Both the position numbers and the translations under genes were made by a program. Below are positions 15,580-22,657 of a stretch of 35,252 nt of DNA, piece after piece; within the stretch, counting starts at the first letter, position 1, and every line of letters starts with the position of its first letter. Source of the stretch: UBA1756 sp045627805. Its GTDB lineage: Bacteria; Bacteroidota; Bacteroidia; Bacteroidales; WCHB1-69. The stretch spans positions 1 through 35,252 of the forward strand of contig JAZQOJ010000183.1 in the NCBI GenBank assembly GCA_045627805.1, written 5' to 3'. Below the pieces are notes generated by a model. The model saw only the letters and a program-made list of their open reading frames with translations. It had not been told where the DNA came from and searched no databases.

Positions 15580-16467
15580 TTAGCCGACCTCTACAACCAA
15601 CTCAACCGCCTTGTGCATTGAAGCGCCAGAGCGGCCCTTTTTACCCGTGAATTTGACGTCAACGATTTTGTAACTCTGTCCAGGTGCAAGTATTATCTCA
15701 CCTAACTGGCCGCCTGGACCATTACCAGGCATCAAAGCCTGTGTGCCAGCCTTAGCACGATAAGTGATCTTGATAGCCTTGTCCGTGAAATGATTAGCAG
15801 GCGGTGCCTTCGCAAAGTCGTTATAAGACGTTGAAACGAACGCCTTATCAACAAAAGTCTGGCCGACAAGTGACCGCTTCAATTGAGCGTCGGTCATAGT
15901 CTCATAATTACCCAAGCCTAAGCTACTATTCATAAAATCGATACGATCATAGCGGGTGAGGTTGAGGTTATAACCGAGATTGTGCATACCCTCGGTCAAC
16001 GAATCGACCATAAACTGTTCATTAACCGACAGCGGCAATCCGTTTCTCATTTTGTGGTTCAACGTTTGCGACTGAACATACATCGATCCTGACATATTCT
16101 GGTCATTTAAGTAGTCCTGAAGCGCCATACGGGTATCAATGCCGAACGCCTGCGACTGAAAGTACTGACGGCCAGCGTAGAGCTGATGATAATCAGCCGT
16201 ATCCGTATTGGAGAACGCCTGATTGTTAATCGTCTGTGCCTGAGCCGCTGTATTAACCGCGATCGGCGCTGGTGCTGAATTACTCTGTGCAGGTTGTGTC
16301 GCTGTTGCTGTCGCCGCAGCCGCTGATGGTGGTGTCGCCATACCTGCCGCACCTGCTACTCCGCCAGCCAGACCACCCATACCGCCTGCCGCTCCTGATG
16401 CCGCATTGCGGGTAGAGGTAGAAGAACCACCGCGACCACCGAAAAATTGAAGATTGAATCTGATCAT
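15580..16467 (-). CDS. Leader-bearing putative ADP-ribosyltransferase
   Basis: 295 residues. Leader MIRFNLQFFGGRGG (1-14), a Gly/Ala/Pro/Thr linker (15-90), then a globular domain that fits the R-S-E class of ADP-ribosyltransferases: Arg172 (LTRYDRID), the STS strand at 212-214 (AFVSTS), and GEIILAPG with Glu257. The residue two before the Glu is Leu where arginine- or asparagine-modifying enzymes have Glu or Gln, so target or activity is uncertain. Known ARTs in virions (T4 Alt, ModA relatives) modify host proteins after ejection. Position between terminase and portal suggests virion association. Confidence 0.7.
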   Translation of the reverse strand: MIRFNLQFFGGRGGSSTSTRNAASGAAGGMGGLAGGVAGAAGMATPPSAAAATATATQPAQSNSAPAPIAVNTAAQAQTINNQAFSNTDTADYHQLYAGRQYFQSQAFGIDTRMALQDYLNDQNMSGSMYVQSQTLNHKMRNGLPLSVNEQFMVDSLTEGMHNLGYNLNLTRYDRIDFMNSSLGLGNYETMTDAQLKRSLVGQTFVDKAFVSTSYNDFAKAPPANHFTDKAIKITYRAKAGTQALMPGNGPGGQLGEIILAPGQSYKIVDVKFTGKKGRSGASMHKAVELVVEVG

Positions 16468-16476
16468 AGCGCCCCC

Positions 16477-16905
16477 TTACGACATAGCCTTTAATTGTTT
16501 CTTTGAGAAATCCATAGCCGCCTTCTTGGTTGTAAAGATTTTCTTAGAGCCAACTGGATCACCGTTATTGTCGTAAACGTTAACCTCATAGATCTGGCGC
16601 GAGCCATAACGATAAAAATTAGTGTCATCCTTACCGCCATCAAGGATAGAAACCGCCGTGCCGTTATCATTCTCACCGTACCACTGACCACTGCCCTGTG
16701 CCTGAATCTTGCCACCAGTCGTAGTCGGTGATTTCACCGCCGTAGCAACAGCGTTATTATTAGCCGTGCCTGCGGCTGCCTGAACGCCTGTAGCGCCCCC
16801 AGTAGAGCCGCCAGCGCCAGAACCGACACCGTACCCGCCCGCGGTACGCGCACCATTACTGACGCCACCACGACCGCCAAAAAGCTGTAAGTTAAATCTG
16901 ATCAT
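16477..16905 (-). CDS. Leader-bearing small protein, unknown C-terminal domain
   Basis: 142 residues. The leader MIRFNLQLFGGRGG is almost identical to that of the next gene (L for F at position 8). It is followed by a Gly/Ala/Thr linker (15-65) and a compact C-terminal domain (about 66-142) with WYGENDNGTAVSI, YEVNVYDNNGDPVGSKKIF and a helix ending KKAAMDFSKKQLKAMS. I do not recognise this domain. GAGGAGGC precedes the ATG, and the start overlaps the upstream DUF4417-type gene's end by no more than a base. A packaged virion protein is inferred from the leader and place. Confidence 0.6.
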   Translation of the reverse strand: MIRFNLQLFGGRGGVSNGARTAGGYGVGSGAGGSTGGATGVQAAAGTANNNAVATAVKSPTTTGGKIQAQGSGQWYGENDNGTAVSILDGGKDDTNFYRYGSRQIYEVNVYDNNGDPVGSKKIFTTKKAAMDFSKKQLKAMS

Positions 16906-17565
16906 TTAACAAGCCTCCTCTTTTTTTGTGAACCTGTCCGTAAAAACGGACTTAACAAACACGATATCCTCGGTATTAAAGGCATTCTCGTCATTCAAGA
17001 TGTCCTTACCGAAGTAAATGACCTGCGACGGGTGCAGGGTTTCCAGCATAGCGGCATAACCGTCATTAAAAGCCGCCTTATTAGCCGCGCTCATACAGCA
17101 ACCGACAGAGCTGACAGATACCACGCTCTCGGTAGGCTCGCCCTCAAAGCACCAGTCATAGGAATCAGGCGTAGACCAGCAGATCGTCGGGATCACGCGC
17201 ACACCACGCTCCTGCCAAAAAGCCGCAAGCCAGTGCTTACGGTAATGGTTGTAGAGCTGTATCGCCTTCGGATAATCGGAGAAAAGCGAAAAGTCAGGTG
17301 AGAGCACCTGAGCAAAGCGCGCCAGAGTAGGCACGTAGATCTCTGGATTATTCCAGACGCGCAAAAAGCGGTAATCATCCAGGTAGAAATGACAGCTGGC
17401 GTTTTTTGAGGCGCTCTTCTTGGCGTCGAGAAAAGACACCCAGTCGGTGCCAGGCACGTAGTCAACCGCCTGAATACGCGGTATGTTCCACTCGCCCACC
17501 CCAGCAAATGTGCGCTTTTCAAGATTTTCATAATTTCGAGTATAGATATATTTCAAATCAGCCAT
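16906..17565 (-). CDS. DUF4417-type protein
   Basis: 219 residues from the ATG at 17563-17565 with GGGTGG 6 nt upstream; an upstream TTG adds 12 residues without a ribosome site. The pattern IPRIQAVDYVPGTDWVSF, FYLDDYRFLRVWNNPEIY, LSPDFSLFSDYPKAIQLYNH and VIPTICWSTPDSYDWCFEG is characteristic of DUF4417, a family of unknown function common in Firmicutes mobile elements. Its insertion between large terminase and the leader-protein cassette is notable. No catalytic motif is clear to me. Confidence 0.8.
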   Translation of the reverse strand: MADLKYIYTRNYENLEKRTFAGVGEWNIPRIQAVDYVPGTDWVSFLDAKKSASKNASCHFYLDDYRFLRVWNNPEIYVPTLARFAQVLSPDFSLFSDYPKAIQLYNHYRKHWLAAFWQERGVRVIPTICWSTPDSYDWCFEGEPTESVVSVSSVGCCMSAANKAAFNDGYAAMLETLHPSQVIYFGKDILNDENAFNTEDIVFVKSVFTDRFTKKEEAC

Positions 17566-17606
17566 AACGCCACCCAAAATAGACCGTTTGTTCGTTTTCA
17601 ACTAAA

Positions 17607-17637
17607 AATGTATCATAAAACGGACTCAATGTCCGTT
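17607..17637 (-). promoter_or_regulatory. Possible promoter or attenuator at end of large terminase gene
   Basis: The minus strand shows CGGACA (17635-17630), 17 nt, TACATT (17612-17607). The same bases form a 7-bp hairpin, AACGGAC and GTCCGTT, around the terminase stop codon (17619-17637). The -35 box is the same hexamer as in the scaffold promoter. It could be a promoter for the downstream cassette, an attenuator, or neither. The surrounding gap 17566-17625 holds nothing else. Confidence 0.35.
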
Positions 17638-18876
17638 AAAACCAATAACAGGCTTGTATTCAGAACGGACCTTACATAGGTTCATCGTCTTAACGAAATA
17701 CCGCGTTGAATCCATAAAGTGATCGTTTTCTTTCACGGGTTTGTCGTCAAACTTTTCATCCCAGACATAACCCTCAGCCTCCAGGCGCCAGTCTTTGATA
17801 GACGGCGACACTTTGATAATGCCCCTCTGCATAGCCGTAGCCGTGTCACGTATTCCGTTAGCTACATCATTGTCAGCAGGGATAACCTTACACCAGGACC
17901 TCTTACGCAACAGGGCAATAAAGGATGCCGCCGACGGATCAATGATGGTCTTTATCTTTCCAGCAGAGCCGTCAAAAGACCTGATCTGGATGCCAGCAAC
18001 AAAGTCGTCCATATCCCGCCCGTATTCGTCGTCGGTTTTCTGGCGGTTGGTAGTACGGCCAGAATAGTAATAGCCTTTAACCGCATACCAGACCTCGCCG
18101 TATCTTTGCCATAAAAGCGCCGCAAAAGGGTTCTGTGTGCCGTAGTCGATAGATAAGCAATAATCACGCACGGGAACGTCAGCAGGCGCGTCAGCAAGCG
18201 CGTCAGCGTACATAGGGAAAATCAATCCCTCAGCCTGCGCCCACTTGCCTAAGATATAGCGCTGGAAGTAAACCGTACCTCTGTATTCTGCCTCCAGATT
18301 AGAAACGTACTCTGGTGGCAAAAATGGATTGTCGTAGATCGTATATTGCTGACTGTAAATGTCTAAACCTGCACTGGCACTGTCTATGAATCGCTTAATG
18401 AAGTGTGACGGATAACTCGGATTGGCACCAGCGTGGCATATGGAGTACGGTAGGGATAGTCGCGACTTCAACAGCTCAAATACCTCTTCGTTGATATCCA
18501 CCGCCTCGTCGATATAGCAAAACTTGACCTCAGAGCCGCGTAAAGGGGCAACCTGGCCAGCCTTACCGCCGCCTAAGCAATAAACGCGCTCCCCAAAGAT
18601 CGTCGCCACGTTTCGCGAGTTTATCTGCGACACCGAACTCTCGCCCCAGATATCGCGCATAGGCTCTAGGACGTTACGCTCAATGGACTCCTTCGTAACA
18701 CCCAGGATCAGGTTTAACCCACGCAACCCGCGCCGCTCTTTGATGCATTTAGGGATCGTATACTGGACAGCCAGGTGCGATTTGCCAGAGCGCACCGCAC
18801 CGATCGCAAAATTCCAGCGGTGATCAGCCTCTAGAACGTAGGTCGCCTGTTTCTTCGTCAGCGTTATCTCTTTCAT
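17626..18876 (-). CDS. Terminase large subunit
   Basis: 416 residues from the ATG at 18874-18876 (GAGGG 6 nt upstream). The ATPase domain has Walker A GAVRSGKS (26-33), LGGGKAG around 101-107 and Walker B CYIDEAVD (120-127). The nuclease domain begins LSIDYGTQNP (241-250), with Asp244 a metal ligand, and later KTIIDPSAASF. This is the motor and nuclease that cuts and packages DNA into the prohead. It overlaps the small subunit gene by 53 bases. The SPP1-like set (portal, MuF, scaffold) suggests headful packaging, which would match the permuted assembly. Confidence 0.95.
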   Translation of the reverse strand: MKEITLTKKQATYVLEADHRWNFAIGAVRSGKSHLAVQYTIPKCIKERRGLRGLNLILGVTKESIERNVLEPMRDIWGESSVSQINSRNVATIFGERVYCLGGGKAGQVAPLRGSEVKFCYIDEAVDINEEVFELLKSRLSLPYSICHAGANPSYPSHFIKRFIDSASAGLDIYSQQYTIYDNPFLPPEYVSNLEAEYRGTVYFQRYILGKWAQAEGLIFPMYADALADAPADVPVRDYCLSIDYGTQNPFAALLWQRYGEVWYAVKGYYYSGRTTNRQKTDDEYGRDMDDFVAGIQIRSFDGSAGKIKTIIDPSAASFIALLRKRSWCKVIPADNDVANGIRDTATAMQRGIIKVSPSIKDWRLEAEGYVWDEKFDDKPVKENDHFMDSTRYFVKTMNLCKVRSEYKPVIGFNGH

Positions 18877-19279
18877 TATCGCCCTCAACCCGCTCAATCA
18901 CGGACTCAGCCTCAGCGGCCTCTTTGATTTTGACCGTTACCTCGTCAACCTTAGCCAACAGGTCACCCGACAAATCAGGATCACGCTTATCACGCCACTC
19001 GTCTGGCTTTCGGTTTTTGAGCCAGAAGATCATAGCGGTTATATTGCCTTTTTTGGCGGCTTTATAAAGCGCATTCTCGACCTCACGGTCAGCAACATCA
19101 CGGCTGAGCATAAGGGCATTGGCAAACTCAGGGTGTTCATTTTTCCATTTATAGAACGTCGTGCGTCCAATTCCCAGGTTGCGAGCAATCTGAGTATCGG
19201 TCAAGCCGTCCATCGCCCATCCGCGGATACGGATAAGCTGGTCGGGCGTCCCCCATTCCTCGTAGTGAACCCTCGTCAT
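18824..19279 (-). CDS. Terminase small subunit
   Basis: 151 residues. The N-terminal half is an HTH DNA-binding domain (GWAMDGLTDTQIARNLGIGR, then TTFYKWKNEHPEFANAL) of the kind that recognises the packaging site, followed by VENALYKAAKKGNITAMIFW typical of small terminases. The C-terminal third is acidic and probably contacts the large subunit. AGGAGGC precedes the ATG. It lies directly upstream of the large subunit. The pac or cos site was not located. Confidence 0.9.
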   Translation of the reverse strand: MTRVHYEEWGTPDQLIRIRGWAMDGLTDTQIARNLGIGRTTFYKWKNEHPEFANALMLSRDVADREVENALYKAAKKGNITAMIFWLKNRKPDEWRDKRDPDLSGDLLAKVDEVTVKIKEAAEAESVIERVEGDNERDNADEETGDLRSRG

Positions 19280-19315
19280 AAGAGCCTCCTTTTTTACACG
19301 TTCGAAGTGTTCGTG

Positions 19316-19528
19316 TTATTTTTCTTCGTTTCCTTCACCGTTACCATTCGCAACAGCGCCCTGCTGAGCCGTCAAAGCGGCTCTCTTCTCTTTATCTTTA
19401 AGCATTCCAGGAATGTGGCAAACGTCGCTGACAAAGACCATAGTCCTGTCGTGATCACAGTAGCCAGTAAAGCCGTCAATACGGTCAAAAAACGCACAAT
19501 GTAAGCAACAAATCGCCTCGTTTGTCAT
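19316..19528 (-). CDS. Small Cys-rich protein (70 aa)
   Basis: 70 residues, MTNEAICCLHCAFFDRIDGF with CCLHC and later CDHD and CHIPGM, a possible small metal-binding fold. The C-terminal 25 residues are Gly/Asn/Glu-rich. The ATG overlaps the stop of the methyltransferase gene, and GAGG is upstream. Similar short Cys proteins sit beside terminase genes in Clostridia phages. The function is not recognised. Confidence 0.6.
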   Translation of the reverse strand: MTNEAICCLHCAFFDRIDGFTGYCDHDRTMVFVSDVCHIPGMLKDKEKRAALTAQQGAVANGNGEGNEEK

Positions 19529-20838
19529 TATTCAACCTCTTTTGCGACATCGGAATAATTAACTCTCTCTCCGTTTCTCTCTGTCCAGACCTGTGCAGGA
19601 TTGCCGCCGTTCTCGATATATCTTCTGAGGATGACTGATGCGTACTTAGGATCAAGCTCCATCATAAAGCACGAGCGGCTCATATGTTCACAAGCCATCA
19701 TAGTAGAGCCAGAGCCGCCAAACAGATCCATAACGATAGCATTCTCTCGGGTCGAATTGCCGATAGGATAAGACAAAAGGTCAAGCGGTTTGGAAGTCGG
19801 GTGATTACGCGAGCGCTTCGGTTTGTCGAAATTCCAGATAGTCGTTTGTTTACGATCGGAATACCACGCGTGCTTACCATTGCGGCGATAGCCATAAAGG
19901 ACAGGCTCGTGACCTTCCTCGTAATCGCCAGGTTCCTCGTCTGGTGCAAAGCCATAAAGGACAGGCTCGTGTTGCCACTGATAATCAGAGCGGCCTAATA
20001 CGAGGCTGTTCTTCACCCAAATACAACAGCCAGCCAAATGCAGGCCAGCATCACAAAACGCCTTACGGAAGTTATAGCCTTCGGTATCAGCGTGAAAAAC
20101 ATAGGCTGCACCGCCTGGCTCCAGGTAATTAACCATATTGATGAATGAGTGATAGAGAAACTGATAAAAGCCGTCGCCTTTCAGGCTGTCATTCTGGATC
20201 GTAAGACCGTCCGAGTTTTTATACGTTACGCCGTAAGGCGGATCAGTCAATATGAGGTTTGCTCGGTTTTCACCCATAAGCAAACCGACGTCGCCAGGCT
20301 CGGTAGCGTCACCACAGAGCAAACGATGGCGGCCAACATACCACAGGTCGCCAGGCTCGACAAATGACGCCTTCTCCAGCGCCGCGGTCAGGTCAAAATC
20401 ATCATCATCAACCAGCTTAACGCCCTCGTCAAAGATATCATCCAGGTCAGGCTCGGAGAAACCAGTAAGCGATAAGTCAAACCCCATATCGGTCAGGCTT
20501 GCCAATTCCAGCTTCAACAGATCCGCATCCCATCCAGCGTCCAGAGCCATACGGTTGTCCGCCAGGATGTAGGCTTTCTTTTGAGCCTCGGTCAGGAAGT
20601 CTACAATAACACAGGGAACCTCCGTAATTCCCTCCTCACGCGCCGCCAGCAAGCGCCCGTGGCCAGCTATAACATTCTTATCGATATCGATAAGAATCGG
20701 CGTAACAAAGCCAAACTCACGCAATGACGCGCGTAGTTTCTGAATCTGATCCTTGCTGTGCGTCCGCGCATTATTTATATACGGGATCAGGTCGTCGATT
20801 GGAAAAAGTCGCAATTCTTCGGTAGTTTTCATAGGCAA
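19528..20838 (-). CDS. ParB/Srx-domain fused DNA methyltransferase
   Basis: 436 residues if it starts at the TTG (20836-20838), which has AAGGAG 6 nt upstream; the ATG two codons later (20830-20832) has 12 nt spacing. Residues 10-80 are a ParB/Srx-like domain with ARTHSKDQIQKLRASL and IAGHGRL. Residues 165-410 are an N6-adenine (or N4-cytosine) methyltransferase: DPPY at 199-202, HPTSKP at 346-351 and the cofactor motif DLFGGSGST at 371-379, so the motif order is that of the beta class. It heads the terminase operon and may protect phage DNA from host restriction. Residues 290-315 contain a 20-residue tandem duplication (EPVLYG twice). Confidence 0.9.
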   Translation of the reverse strand: MPMKTTEELRLFPIDDLIPYINNARTHSKDQIQKLRASLREFGFVTPILIDIDKNVIAGHGRLLAAREEGITEVPCVIVDFLTEAQKKAYILADNRMALDAGWDADLLKLELASLTDMGFDLSLTGFSEPDLDDIFDEGVKLVDDDDFDLTAALEKASFVEPGDLWYVGRHRLLCGDATEPGDVGLLMGENRANLILTDPPYGVTYKNSDGLTIQNDSLKGDGFYQFLYHSFINMVNYLEPGGAAYVFHADTEGYNFRKAFCDAGLHLAGCCIWVKNSLVLGRSDYQWQHEPVLYGFAPDEEPGDYEEGHEPVLYGYRRNGKHAWYSDRKQTTIWNFDKPKRSRNHPTSKPLDLLSYPIGNSTRENAIVMDLFGGSGSTMMACEHMSRSCFMMELDPKYASVILRRYIENGGNPAQVWTERNGERVNYSDVAKEVE

Positions 20839-20856
20839 AACACGCTCCTTTGTTCT

Positions 20857-20865
20857 ATTCTATCA
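20857..20865 (-). promoter_or_regulatory. Extended -10 promoter for methyltransferase-terminase operon
   Basis: The minus strand reads TGATAGAAT (20865-20857), an extended -10 element, about 20 nt before the start of the methyltransferase. No good -35 is seen; the motif AACGGACA lies 9 nt upstream at 20872-20879. The interval 20839-21003 otherwise holds a terminator. Confidence 0.4.
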
Positions 20866-20917
20866 CGCAACTGTCCGTTTATATGTACTTTGCCGTTCAC
20901 TTTTTACCCAAAAACCC

Positions 20918-20949
20918 AAAAAGGGGAACGGACCTCATATCCGCTCCCC
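20918..20949 (-). terminator. Intrinsic terminator of the early operon
   Basis: The minus strand has GGGGAGCGGA paired with TCCGTTCCCC (10-bp stem with one mismatch, loop of 7), followed by TTTTTGGGTTTTT. It lies 55 nt beyond the last early gene (stop at 21004) and upstream of the methyltransferase promoter, so it divides early from late transcription. Confidence 0.75.
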
Positions 20950-21003
20950 CTGAAATAATTAACTTCGCTGCGCTCGATACTTAAATACTCTAAACCTGCA
21001 CGG

Positions 21004-21312
21004 TCAAGTGTCTTGAGATGTATCTTTGACGCTCTCTGCAGTCTCCATCATATCTGCCCCGCCTTTCAATATCTCAGATAATTGTTCAAGACTTGTGATA
21101 CCGTTCTTGTTCATTACAGCAACAACACCGTCAACAAAAGTTTCTGTAAACTTGCGAAAATCGCAATTCTCACAATCGACTGTCGGTGAGTCTTTGATTA
21201 ACTTACAGGAGTAAACCCCTTTATTAAAGGCTTCGTGATCGCAAAGTCCGCAATCGCCGCAGCATTCTTCATTAAATCTCTTTTCGAGTTCGTCTGCATC
21301 AATTAGTCTCAT
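21004..21312 (-). CDS. RLIDADA-type small Cys-rich protein (copy 2)
   Basis: 102 residues from the ATG at 21310-21312, overlapping the upstream stop (ATGA). It begins MRLIDADELEKRF, as its upstream neighbour does, and has CCGDCGLCDH, then CENCDF, giving a probable zinc site. The C-terminus is a helix (VAVMNKNGITSLEQLSEIL) and a charged tail. RLIDADA proteins are very common in Clostridia phages, and their function is unknown. Base composition is clearly A/T-richer than neighbours. Confidence 0.7.
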   Translation of the reverse strand: MRLIDADELEKRFNEECCGDCGLCDHEAFNKGVYSCKLIKDSPTVDCENCDFRKFTETFVDGVVAVMNKNGITSLEQLSEILKGGADMMETAESVKDTSQDT

Positions 21313-21605
21313 TCTTCCGCACCGCCTTTCCGCATATCTGCTCCACAATGACAGAATGGATATTTATTAAACTCTTTGAATCCGCAAAATGGACAAGTAT
21401 ATGAATAAACTGTTCTATCACCCAAATAACATCCTCTACGCTCAACCTTTTCAATCCACTTGCCTTGCGGTCTTTCTTCAACTGTCGGGACTTCCTCATT
21501 ATTCTTTAACAATAAGCTAACAAACAATAAGGCTTTTTCTGTTGGTGCTTTCTCGTATGTTTTAACCAACAGTTCACTTAAAGCGTCTGCGTCAATTAGT
21601 CTCAT
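21309..21605 (-). CDS. RLIDADA-type small Cys-rich protein (copy 1)
   Basis: 98 residues, MRLIDADALSELLVKTYEK, a helical middle, then GKWIEKVERRGC, a CPFC pair and FCHCGADM at the end. These GKW...CPFCG...CGADMR ends are a familiar zinc-ribbon pattern of small Firmicutes phage proteins. GGAGGTAG precedes the ATG, 6 nt away. The gene shares a duplicated 5' sequence with the next gene, so the pair arose by duplication or repeated capture. Function unknown. Confidence 0.72.
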   Translation of the reverse strand: MRLIDADALSELLVKTYEKAPTEKALLFVSLLLKNNEEVPTVEERPQGKWIEKVERRGCYLGDRTVYSYTCPFCGFKEFNKYPFCHCGADMRKGGAEE

Positions 21606-21810
21606 TCTTCTCTACCTCCAAAGGACAATATCTGTTTCTCTTCGTGCCTGTCATAGCCTTGTCGGTAAAATAGCACTTGCAGAAATATTCTTTTGGCTTT
21701 GAGAAATTATAAAGATAGGTACACTTGATGCTTCCGCTTGTTATCCCGAAAGGACACTCAAAACAATTTTGAGGTAACTCGTCAACACAGACTTTTGTAA
21801 GTTTAGTCAT
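21592..21810 (-). CDS. Small Cys-rich protein (72 aa)
   Basis: 72 residues, MTKLTKVCVDELPQNCFECP with CFECPFG, CTYLYN, CKCYF and YCPLEVEK: seven cysteines spaced like one or two zinc sites. AAAAGGAG lies 7 nt before the ATG. First gene after a short A/T-rich palindromic region, overlapping the next gene by 14 bases. Function unknown. The A/T-rich composition is shared with the two downstream genes. Confidence 0.65.
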   Translation of the reverse strand: MTKLTKVCVDELPQNCFECPFGITSGSIKCTYLYNFSKPKEYFCKCYFTDKAMTGTKRNRYCPLEVEKNETN

Positions 21811-21827
21811 TGTATTTCTCCTTTTGC

Positions 21828-21894
21828 AATTAAATTTAATTAGATAACTCGATTTTTGAGTTAATTAAAAAAACTAACTTGTTTTTTTAATTAA
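21828..21894. repeat. A/T-rich palindromic cluster
   Basis: Three adjacent palindromes: AATTAAATTTAATT (21828-21841, perfect), AACTC...GAGTT (21846-21862), and a perfect 14-bp inverted repeat, TTAATTAAAAAAAC (21861-21874) with its complement at 21881-21894 and a 6-nt loop. On the minus strand the last could be a weak A/T-only terminator. It sits at the border of an A/T-rich three-gene block. Confidence 0.6.
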
Positions 21895-21900
21895 CGTCGG

Positions 21901-21999
21901 TCATTTTTCGCTCCTTCCAGCCGCCAGCAAGGCCAGCACAATGTATGCAATGTTAGCGCCAAAGAAAACGCCAACGGAAAACAGGATCACGTCTCGCAT
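21901..21999 (-). CDS. Small membrane protein (32 aa, DUF3789-like)
   Basis: A 32-residue ORF from the ATG at 21997-21999, overlapping the upstream stop (TAATG), with AAGGAGGCACGG as a strong ribosome site. The sequence MRDVILFSVGVFFGANIAYI, then VLALLAAGRSEK, is one transmembrane helix with a short polar end, like the tiny DUF3789 family common in Clostridia phages. Assignment is by pattern. Function unknown. Confidence 0.6.
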   Translation of the reverse strand: MRDVILFSVGVFFGANIAYIVLALLAAGRSEK

Positions 22000-22211
22000 T
22001 ACCGTGCCTCCTTCTTCAGCCTTTCCAGCATTCCGTCGAACGGGACCTCAAACATAAGGCCCTCGTTCTCGTCGGCGATCGATAGCGACTCACCAGCGGC
22101 ATCCTTCGTGTAGCGCACCCAGAGCTCGCGTTTTACAATTGAATGGCCAGAGCCGCTGACCTTAATCCGCAACCCCTGCACGGGCCACTCTTTATAGAAT
22201 TTATCCAGCAT
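21999..22211 (-). CDS. Hypothetical protein (70 aa)
   Basis: 70 residues from the ATG at 22209-22211 with GGAGGT upstream; it overlaps the upstream stop (TAATG). MLDKFYKEWPVQGLRIKVSG, then beta strands and LMFEVPFDGMLERLKKEAR. No motif recognised. Both flanks are coupled by overlaps, so it is part of the early operon. Confidence 0.6.
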   Translation of the reverse strand: MLDKFYKEWPVQGLRIKVSGSGHSIVKRELWVRYTKDAAGESLSIADENEGLMFEVPFDGMLERLKKEAR

Positions 22212-22645
22212 TACACAACCTCCTTCTTGATAACGCCGTAGCGGCACCAGTAAGTCGAGATGATATCACGCTCAACCTTATGACGGCACTGAGGATCACA
22301 ATGGCCGCTTTCATCACAATCAGCGCACGTATAATCAGCAACACGCGCCGCCAGAGCAACGTATGCGTTTAACAACTTAGCGTACTCGTCGCGCTCTCTT
22401 TCATAACGGCGCTTGTACTTTTCCGCTTCGCTTAACTCTGTGTCGCTGCTGTATTCCTGCACGGAGTCAGGATCTATATCCTCGGTGTAATGGTTACATA
22501 ACTCTGGTACGCAGGTCTCCCCGTCATCGTCAAAATTGCAGATCGGGCAAACTTCCAGGTCCTCGATAGGTTCCTGGGCCTTTTTACAAAAAGCACAAGG
22601 TGAAACGTTATCGGGTTCAGATCCGAACTTGTTTAAAATTTTCAT
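22211..22645 (-). CDS. Cys-rich protein with two zinc-ribbon-like blocks (144 aa)
   Basis: 144 residues. Two Cys clusters: CAFCKKAQ...CPICNF (about 17-36) and CADCDESGHCDPQC (about 107-120), separated by a charged helix (EKYKRRYERERDEYAKLL). It starts MKILNKFGSEPDNV after GGAGGC. A nucleic-acid or protein adaptor role is plausible; the function is not recognised. Confidence 0.6.
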   Translation of the reverse strand: MKILNKFGSEPDNVSPCAFCKKAQEPIEDLEVCPICNFDDDGETCVPELCNHYTEDIDPDSVQEYSSDTELSEAEKYKRRYERERDEYAKLLNAYVALAARVADYTCADCDESGHCDPQCRHKVERDIISTYWCRYGVIKKEVV

Positions 22646-22657
22646 TTCAATAGCCTC

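Noticed and set aside
21861..21894. Strong intrinsic terminator
   Set aside because: The 14-bp stem is almost all A/T and lies between two genes of what looks like one operon; it may be weak or have another role, so only the repeat is reported.
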